Shown here: in pieces, positions 5,978 to 6,448 of the stretch | Position numbering within the stretch: position 1 is the first letter of the stretch | How the letters are laid out: each line of letters starts with the position of its first letter | NCBI GenBank assembly: GCA_023253495.1 | Contig: JALRGF010000539.1 | Span: forward strand, 1-6,448 | Direction of reading: 5' to 3' | Source of the DNA: Verrucomicrobiales bacterium | GTDB lineage: Bacteria > Verrucomicrobiota > Verrucomicrobiia > Verrucomicrobiales > V1-33 | DNA length: 6,448 nucleotides | Notes under the pieces: generated by a model | What the model was told of the DNA's origin: nothing | The model's input: only the letters and a program-made list of their open reading frames with translations | Database searches by the model: none | Made by a program: the position numbers and the translations under genes

Positions 5978-6448
5978 TCAGTGGCCGCTGCCCGCCTTCT
6001 CCGCTCCCAGTCCGGTCTGCGCCCGCACGCTCAGCTCGGCAAATTTCGCCTCGGCCACCGGATCGCGCGGAGACAGCACCGTACCCAGCCACGCACCGAG
6101 AAACCCGATCGGAATGCTCACCAACCCCGGATTGGCGAGCGGAAACACCGCGCCTTCCTTGCCGAAAATCCCGTTCGGACTGAGCAGAATCAGGAGAATC
6201 GACGACGCCAGCCCCGCGCCCAGCCCGGCCACCGCCCCGGTGGTATTGAAGCGCTTCCAGAAGACCGAAAACAGAATGACCGGCAGGTTCGCCGAGGCCG
6301 CCACCGCAAAGGCCAGACCGACCAGAAACGCGGCGTTGACCCCCGGACCGAGGAAAATGGCTATTCCGATGCTCACCGCGCCGGTGACAAACGCCATGAT
6401 CCGCGCCACCCGGACTTCCTCGCCCTCCGACGGCTGGCGGCCGTGATG
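5978..6448 (-). CDS. actP: Cation/acetate symporter, C-terminal part (gene runs off right edge)
   Basis: The frame is open to the right edge of the window and ends with a TGA at 5978-5980, giving the last 156 residues. It belongs to the sodium:solute symporter (SSS) family. The visible part matches what I recall of the E. coli ActP C-terminus: a hydrophilic loop with EGEEVRVAR, membrane segments including AFLVGLAFAVAASANLPVIL, a TTGAVAG turn, a PLANPGLVSIPIGFLGAWLG segment, and an end reading RAQTGLGAEKAGSGH, which parallels the RSQTGFG end of E. coli ActP. ActP takes up acetate and related short monocarboxylates with a cation across the inner membrane. E. coli ActP has about 549 residues, so roughly the last 28 percent is seen. 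The actP partner yjcH (DUF485), usually upstream, would be outside the window. The permease gene follows 37 bases downstream, on the same strand. A close SSS paralogue with another substrate cannot be excluded. Confidence 0.88.
   Translation of the reverse strand, partial: HHGRQPSEGEEVRVARIMAFVTGAVSIGIAIFLGPGVNAAFLVGLAFAVAASANLPVILFSVFWKRFNTTGAVAGLGAGLASSILLILLSPNGIFGKEGAVFPLANPGLVSIPIGFLGAWLGTVLSPRDPVAEAKFAELSVRAQTGLGAEKAGSGH

Overview
The window is GC-rich and densely coding. It holds seven protein genes, two of them cut by the window edges, and no RNA gene, insertion sequence or CRISPR array that I can see. A secreted PQQ-type propeller protein whose mature part begins with a WPQFRGP-type motif, a stand-alone bacterial RRM protein and mostly Shine-Dalgarno-poor starts together suggest a member of the Verrucomicrobiota/Planctomycetota group, perhaps Opitutaceae. 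That placement is inference from gene style, not from a marker gene.

Layout. Positions 1-752 (+) are the 3' part of an RRM-type RNA-binding protein with Arg/Glu/Pro repeats on both sides of the RRM and an Ala/Pro-rich tail. A strong intrinsic terminator (780-813) closes this unit. Next, all on + and likely one transcription unit, come a secreted PQQ-like beta-propeller protein (977-2263), a soluble GAF-PAS histidine kinase (2303-3958), a NarL/FixJ-type response regulator (4058-4714) and a small unrecognised protein (4725-5081). The small gene's ribosome binding site overlaps the regulator's stop codon. After an 82-bp convergent junction, the minus strand carries the end of a cation/acetate symporter gene (actP, 5978-6448, entering from the right edge), followed 37 bp downstream by a polar amino-acid-type ABC permease (5164-5940).

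How the genes may work together. The kinase and regulator form a classic cytoplasmic two-component pair: GAF and PAS sensing, HisKA_3 phosphotransfer, then a receiver with a LuxR-type DNA-binding output. The 118-residue protein appears translationally coupled to the regulator and is the least explained gene here. The symporter and permease are both inner-membrane uptake proteins in one apparent operon, but the permease's binding protein and ATPase are not in view. I found no clearly new system. The most open questions are the small coupled gene, the apparently partnerless permease and the repeat-flanked RRM protein.
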